Assembly: GCF_030852425.1 (NCBI RefSeq)
Contig: NZ_NSDM01000013.1
Span: forward strand, 248,001-312,000
Length of the DNA: 64,000 nucleotides
Source: Saccharothrix longispora
Lineage (GTDB): Bacteria > Actinomycetota > Actinomycetes > Mycobacteriales > Pseudonocardiaceae
Reading direction: 5' to 3'
Below are positions 60,548 through 64,000 of this stretch, piece after piece. Every line of letters starts with the position of its first letter. Positions within the stretch are counted from its first letter, which is position 1. The notes beneath the pieces were generated by a model. That model did not search any database, was not told where the DNA came from, and saw only the letters and a list, made by a program, of their open reading frames with translations. The position numbers were made by a program, and so were the translations under genes.

Positions 60548-61344
60548 GACCGACCACCTCCCGGGGTGACCGCGCTCCAGGCGACCCAGCGGCGCTGCGC
60601 GCGCTCCAGCCCCTCGTTGAGGAGGTAGCCGAGGATGCCCGCGACCACGGTCCCGGCGAGGACCAGGTCCATCCGACCGGCGCCGCTGCGCGCTTCCATG
60701 ATGAACTGCCCGAGCCCGCCCGAGCCGCCCGCGAGCAGCTCCACGCTCACCAGCACCACCAGGCTGGTGGTGGCGGCGAGGCGGATGCCCGTGAAGACGA
60801 ACGGGAGGGCGCTGGGCAGCGCCACGGAGAACAGCACCCGGACCCGGCCGGAGCCGAACACCCGGGCCGTCTCCACGAGCAGGGGGTCCAGCTCGTCCAA
60901 CGCGTAGATCGTGTTGAACAGGATGGGCCAGATCGCCGCGTACACCGCGAGGCTGATCTTGGTCTCCGGCCCGATGCCCAGCAGCACGATCGCCAGCGGG
61001 ATCAGGGCCACCGACGGGATCGGCCGCAGGAACTCCACCACCGCGCGGGTGGCGTGGCGGACCGACGGCGCGGAGCCCAGCACCAGACCGAGCGGGACGG
61101 CGATCCCGATCGACAACGCCACGGCGATGAGGAGTGCGAGGACCGTCGCGAGGACGTCCCGCAGGAAAGCCTCGTCGCCCAACAACTTCACGAGTTCCAC
61201 CGCTACTACGGACGGCGGCGGAAAGTACTCCGAGGGAACCAGTCGGGACCGGCCGAACAGCTCCCATACGAGGAGGAACCCGGCCACACCGAGCAGTCCT
61301 CGGGTGAGCGCACGCACGCGCAACGCCTCTTCCCAGTTGATCAA
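60544..61344 (-). CDS. NitT/TauT-type ABC permease (first of pair)
   Basis: A 266-residue membrane protein: FGRSRLVPSEYFPPPSVVAV, FLRPIPSVALIPLAIVLLGI, EAA-type loop ETARVFGSGRVRVLFSVALP, and LLAGGSGGLGQFIMEARSG. TTG 61344 lies in a GTTGATCAAC palindrome and lacks a clear site. GTG 61317 has GGGAAGAGG at good spacing and may be the real start. Two non-identical permeases plus one ATPase form the transporter. Confidence 0.9.
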   Translation of the reverse strand: MINWEEALRVRALTRGLLGVAGFLLVWELFGRSRLVPSEYFPPPSVVAVELVKLLGDEAFLRDVLATVLALLIAVALSIGIAVPLGLVLGSAPSVRHATRAVVEFLRPIPSVALIPLAIVLLGIGPETKISLAVYAAIWPILFNTIYALDELDPLLVETARVFGSGRVRVLFSVALPSALPFVFTGIRLAATTSLVVLVSVELLAGGSGGLGQFIMEARSGAGRMDLVLAGTVVAGILGYLLNEGLERAQRRWVAWSAVTPGGGRS

Positions 61345-61654
61345 CCCCAGCCAACCCGGCTCAATCTAGAGAGTGAATCGGTTCGCCACAATGAGTGGCG
61401 GGAAAACTTCATGATGTGATCTTGCGATTCGCATCGGCGCCGCCGCGCGACGAGCGGCGCGCGCGGTCCTCGACGTGCTCCCGCCACCGCGTCCGGGTGA
61501 TCCGCAGGGGGGCGCCGGGGGGACGAGCCGCACCCCGGACACCGGTCCCCCGCCGTCCTGCTCCGACCGGCCGGGCGCCACGTCCCGCGCCCGGGCCGAC
61601 AGTCCTCTTGGGACACCGGCGGCCGGTGTCCCGCCACGACGGGCGGTCGGCCCC
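61345..61654. other. Intergenic region between rluB and the ABC operon
   Basis: Upstream of the permease gene (61345-61450) it presumably holds the ABC promoter in a less GC-rich patch; I cannot assign boxes. The rest is GC-rich and ends with the rluB terminator. Confidence 0.5.
61610..61632 (-). terminator. Terminator of the scpA-scpB-rluB operon
   Basis: GGGACACCGG-CGG-CCGGTGTCCC: a 10-bp stem with a 3-nt loop, 23 nt past the rluB stop on the minus strand. Confidence 0.75.
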
Positions 61655-62413
61655 CTACAGGCCGACGGCCTTGTACAGCGACCCGACTTCCTGCCGGTTC
61701 AGCACCCGCATGGACCCGGGCCGCTGGTTCCCCAACCGGACCTCGCCCACGGCCGTGCGCACCAGGTGCTCCACGGGGTGACCGACGTGCTCCAGCAACC
61801 GGCGCACGATGTGCTTGCGCCCCTCGTGCAGGACCACTTCCACCAGCGCCTTGCCGGGCATGGCCGAGACCAGCTTGAACGAGTCGACCTTGATCGGCCC
61901 GTCCTCCAGTTCGATCCCGGCGCGCAGGGTGCGCCCGAGGTCCCTCGGGATCGGCCCGGGCACCTCGGCCAGGTAGGTCTTCGACACGCCGTAGGACGGG
62001 TGCATGAGCCGGTGCGCCAGGTCGCCGTCGTTGGTCAGCAGCAGCAGACCCTCGGTGTCCGCGTCCAGCCGGCCGACGTGGAACAGGCGTTCCTTGCGGT
62101 TGGCCAGGTAGTCGCCGACGCACGGCCGGTGCGCGTCGTCGTGCATGGTCGACAGCACGCCGCGCGGCTTGTTCAGCACGAGCGTGATCACGTCTTCCTT
62201 GAGCACGACGCGCACGCCGTCCACGTGCACGACCGCCGTCTCCGGGTCGATCCGGCGGCCCTGCTCGCGCACGACCTCGCCGTCGACCTGGACGCGGCCG
62301 AGGTCGATCAGCTCCTCGGCGACCCGCCGCGAGGCGATACCCGCCTTGGCGAGCACCTTCTGGAGCCGGATCCCGTCGGGGTGAGCCGGGGAGCCGGGGG
62401 CTTGGTCAGACAT
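61655..62413 (-). CDS. rluB: 23S rRNA pseudouridine synthase, RluB/RsuA family
   Basis: A 252-residue protein. N-terminal S4 RNA-binding domain (RLQKVLAKAGIASRRVAEEL, residues about 15-60), then the synthase domain with the catalytic aspartate in HVGRLDADTEGLLLLTNDGD and the late motif HEGRKHIVRRLLEHVGHPVE. ATG 62413 overlaps the scpB stop by 8 bp. The order scpA-scpB-rluB is widely conserved. Confidence 0.94.
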   Translation of the reverse strand: MSDQAPGSPAHPDGIRLQKVLAKAGIASRRVAEELIDLGRVQVDGEVVREQGRRIDPETAVVHVDGVRVVLKEDVITLVLNKPRGVLSTMHDDAHRPCVGDYLANRKERLFHVGRLDADTEGLLLLTNDGDLAHRLMHPSYGVSKTYLAEVPGPIPRDLGRTLRAGIELEDGPIKVDSFKLVSAMPGKALVEVVLHEGRKHIVRRLLEHVGHPVEHLVRTAVGEVRLGNQRPGSMRVLNRQEVGSLYKAVGL

Positions 62414-63032
62414 CGTCGATCGCATCCACTTCGGGCAGCAGGGGAGCGATCGGCGGCAGGTCGCCCAGTGACGACAGGCCCAACCGCTCCAGGAACAGTT
62501 CGGTCGTGCGGTAAAGGATGCCACCCGTGTCGGAGTCCGTGCCCGTCTCGGCGATCAGGCCGCGCGCGACGAGCGTGCGGATGACGCCGTCGACGTTCAC
62601 CCCGCGCACCGCCGCGATCCGGGCCCTGGTCACGGGCTGTCGGTAGGCGATGACCGCCAGGGTCTCCAGCGCGGCCCGCGTGAGCTTGGCGCGCTGCCCG
62701 TCGAGCAGCAGCTTCTCCACGAATGGCGCGAAGCGGTCCCGTGTGTAGAACCGCCAGCCGTCACCGATTCTACGCAGGTCGATGCCGCTGCCCCGTTCGG
62801 TGTAGCGGGCGGCCATCGCGCGCAGCGCCGCCGTGACCCGCTTCACGGGCTGCTCGAACACGCCGGCGAGCTGCTCCTCCGAGATCGGGCTGTCCACGAC
62901 GAGCAGCACGGACTCCAGCGCGCCCTCGAACTCGACGTCGTCCGCCAGGTCCGGCAGCCCGCCGACCTCGGTGTCCTCGGGCACGTCGGGCTCCGGTGAC
63001 GGCGGCGTCCCGGCCTGGTCGGTCCCGCTCAC
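62406..63032 (-). CDS. scpB: Segregation and condensation protein B
   Basis: A 208-residue kleisin-associated protein with two winged-helix domains: SVLLVVDSPISEEQLAGVFE and GWRFYTRDRFAPFVEKLL, then ALETLAVIAYRQPVTRARIA, VRGVNVDGVIRTLVARGLI and the ending ILYRTTELFLERLGL. It works with ScpA and SMC in chromosome condensation. GTG 63032 overlaps the scpA stop by GTGA. Confidence 0.95.
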   Translation of the reverse strand: MSGTDQAGTPPSPEPDVPEDTEVGGLPDLADDVEFEGALESVLLVVDSPISEEQLAGVFEQPVKRVTAALRAMAARYTERGSGIDLRRIGDGWRFYTRDRFAPFVEKLLLDGQRAKLTRAALETLAVIAYRQPVTRARIAAVRGVNVDGVIRTLVARGLIAETGTDSDTGGILYRTTELFLERLGLSSLGDLPPIAPLLPEVDAIDDV

Positions 63033-63856
63033 CCGTACTCCTCCTCGTCGTCGCCGCCGGCCGCCCGGACCTGCTCGTCGCTCCCCACCCACGTGATGCG
63101 CAGCTCACCCAGCGGGTCGGGCTGCTCGAACGCCAGCGCCCTCTCCCGGTACAGCTCCAGCAGCGCCAGGAACCGGGCCACGACCTCCATGGTCCCGGTG
63201 CACCCGGCGATCAGCTCGGCGAACGTCGTCGTGCCCAGCTCGGCGAGCCGCTCGCGCAGCAGGTCGGCGTGCTCGCGGACCGACACCCGGTGCTGGTGCA
63301 CGTGCGCCGTGGACACCGTGGGCGGCGGCTTGGGGCGGAACGCCACGGCGGCGATCTCGGAGAACCGCCGCGCGTCGACGCCCAGCATCACCTCGGGCAG
63401 CAACCCCTCGTACCGCTGCTCCAGCGCCACCGACCTGGGGTAGCGCCGGTAGGCGCCCTGCTCCAGCTCCGCGAACAGGGCCGCCACCTGCTTGTACGCC
63501 CGGTACTGGAGCAGCCGGGCGAACAGCAGGTCGCGGGCCTCCAGCAGGGCCAGGTCGTCCTCGTCCTCCACGTCGCCGGCGGGCAGCAGGCGGGCGGCCT
63601 TGAGGTCGAGCAGGGTGGCCGCGATGACCAGGAACTCGGTGGTCTCGTCCAGGTCCCACTGGTCGCCCAGGGCCCTGATGTGGGCGATGAAGTCGTCGGT
63701 GACCTGGTGCAGGGCCACCTCGGTCACGTCCAGCGTGTGCTGCGAGATCAGCTGGAGCAGCAGGTCGAAGGGGCCCTCGAAGTTGGTCAGCTTGACCTTG
63801 AAGCGGCCGTCGTCAGGGGGCGTGACCTGCTCGGCGGGAGGCGCGTCCCCGCTCAC
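63029..63856 (-). CDS. scpA: Segregation and condensation protein A
   Basis: A 275-residue kleisin. N-terminal SMC-binding part FEGPFDLLLQLISQHTLDVT, EFLVIAATLLDLKAARLLP, and the C-terminal winged helix with FLALLELYRERALAFEQPDP. GTG 63856 overlaps the stop of the upstream gene by GTGA, so the whole group is translationally coupled. Confidence 0.95.
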   Translation of the reverse strand: MSGDAPPAEQVTPPDDGRFKVKLTNFEGPFDLLLQLISQHTLDVTEVALHQVTDDFIAHIRALGDQWDLDETTEFLVIAATLLDLKAARLLPAGDVEDEDDLALLEARDLLFARLLQYRAYKQVAALFAELEQGAYRRYPRSVALEQRYEGLLPEVMLGVDARRFSEIAAVAFRPKPPPTVSTAHVHQHRVSVREHADLLRERLAELGTTTFAELIAGCTGTMEVVARFLALLELYRERALAFEQPDPLGELRITWVGSDEQVRAAGGDDEEEYG

Positions 63857-64000
63857 CGCTCGCGCAACCTGCGCACGAGCAGCGAGTCCTCGCCGTGCCC
63901 TTCGAGGTCGTCCAGGACGATCGCGATGGCCTCGCGCACCACCCGGCCCCGGTCGACCGCCAACCCGTGCTCGCCGCGCAGCTCCAACCGGGCGTGCTCC
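63853..64000 (-). CDS. Partial gene upstream of scpA (C-terminal 48 residues)
   Basis: Only the end is visible: a charged helical segment (ELRGEHGLAVDRGRVVREAI, then AIVLDDLEGHGEDSLLVRRL) ending at the stop that overlaps scpA. In related genomes a ParA-family gene lies near scpA, but this tail does not let me assign it. The 5' part is beyond the window. Confidence 0.7.
   Translation of the reverse strand, partial: EHARLELRGEHGLAVDRGRVVREAIAIVLDDLEGHGEDSLLVRRLRER

Overview
The window is very GC-rich, with GTG starts, 4-bp GTGA/ATGA overlaps, leaderless genes and dense coding on both strands. A WhiB protein, GarA, an F420-type oxidoreductase, a conservon-like operon and several SigF/ECF modules point to a filamentous actinobacterium. 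Gene order around garA (gcvP, two MerR genes, BFN nuclease, garA, gcvH, pgsA-like) matches the mycobacterial Rv1822-Rv1832 neighbourhood. I infer Pseudonocardiales, perhaps a Saccharothrix/Actinosynnema relative; the genus is a guess.

Layout. 1-6.5 kb: glycine cleavage genes (gcvP under a tandem glycine riboswitch, gcvH) with garA, ftsR-like and resR-like MerR regulators. 6.9-10.5 kb: a general-stress partner-switching cluster (STAS protein, an ATPase-STAS fusion, rsbW-sigF) and a whiB3/whiD-like gene. 10.7-16.3 kb: redox enzymes, an M50 membrane protease, a DUF4383 membrane protein and a frameshifted methyltransferase; two oxidoreductases have MerR-type promoters with 19-bp spacers. 16.4-19.3 kb: an ECF sigma factor, its zinc-binding anti-sigma factor, and a paralogue of that anti-sigma factor lacking the sigma-binding domain, the sigma gene and the paralogue gene each behind the same ECF-type promoter. 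19.4-24 kb: acyl-CoA synthetase and molybdopterin oxidoreductase. 24-32.5 kb: LAL regulator, serine hydrolase, SRPBCC, EthR-like TetR, PHP phosphoesterase, radical SAM and a membrane-anchored NPCBM-like protein. 32.6-39.3 kb: a liv-type ABC operon with an internal acyl-CoA synthetase gene. 39.5-44.4 kb: a second rsbW-sigF pair, a baeRF-like gene, topoisomerase IB, a YbdK-type ligase and another STAS protein; SigF-type promoters (GTKT-N15/16-GGGTAT) precede several of them. 45.4-50.5 kb: TPR-CHAT protease, cytoplasmic subtilisin, sigma factor and a small partner protein. 50.5-55.7 kb: methyltransferase with a DUF397-like tail and a conservon without CvnC. 55.9-61.3 kb: pobA inside a split NitT/TauT-type ABC transporter. 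61.6-64 kb: rluB-scpB-scpA.

The most interesting candidate system is the CHAT/subtilisin/sigma module at 45.4-50.5 kb. It looks like a proteolytic switch wired to transcription, with a palindromic operator candidate between the divergent protease genes. The second is the stress-signalling network: two rsbW-sigF pairs, two STAS proteins and an ATPase-STAS fusion, with matching promoters in front of both sigma operons and probable targets. The third is the ECF/anti-sigma/truncated anti-sigma trio.
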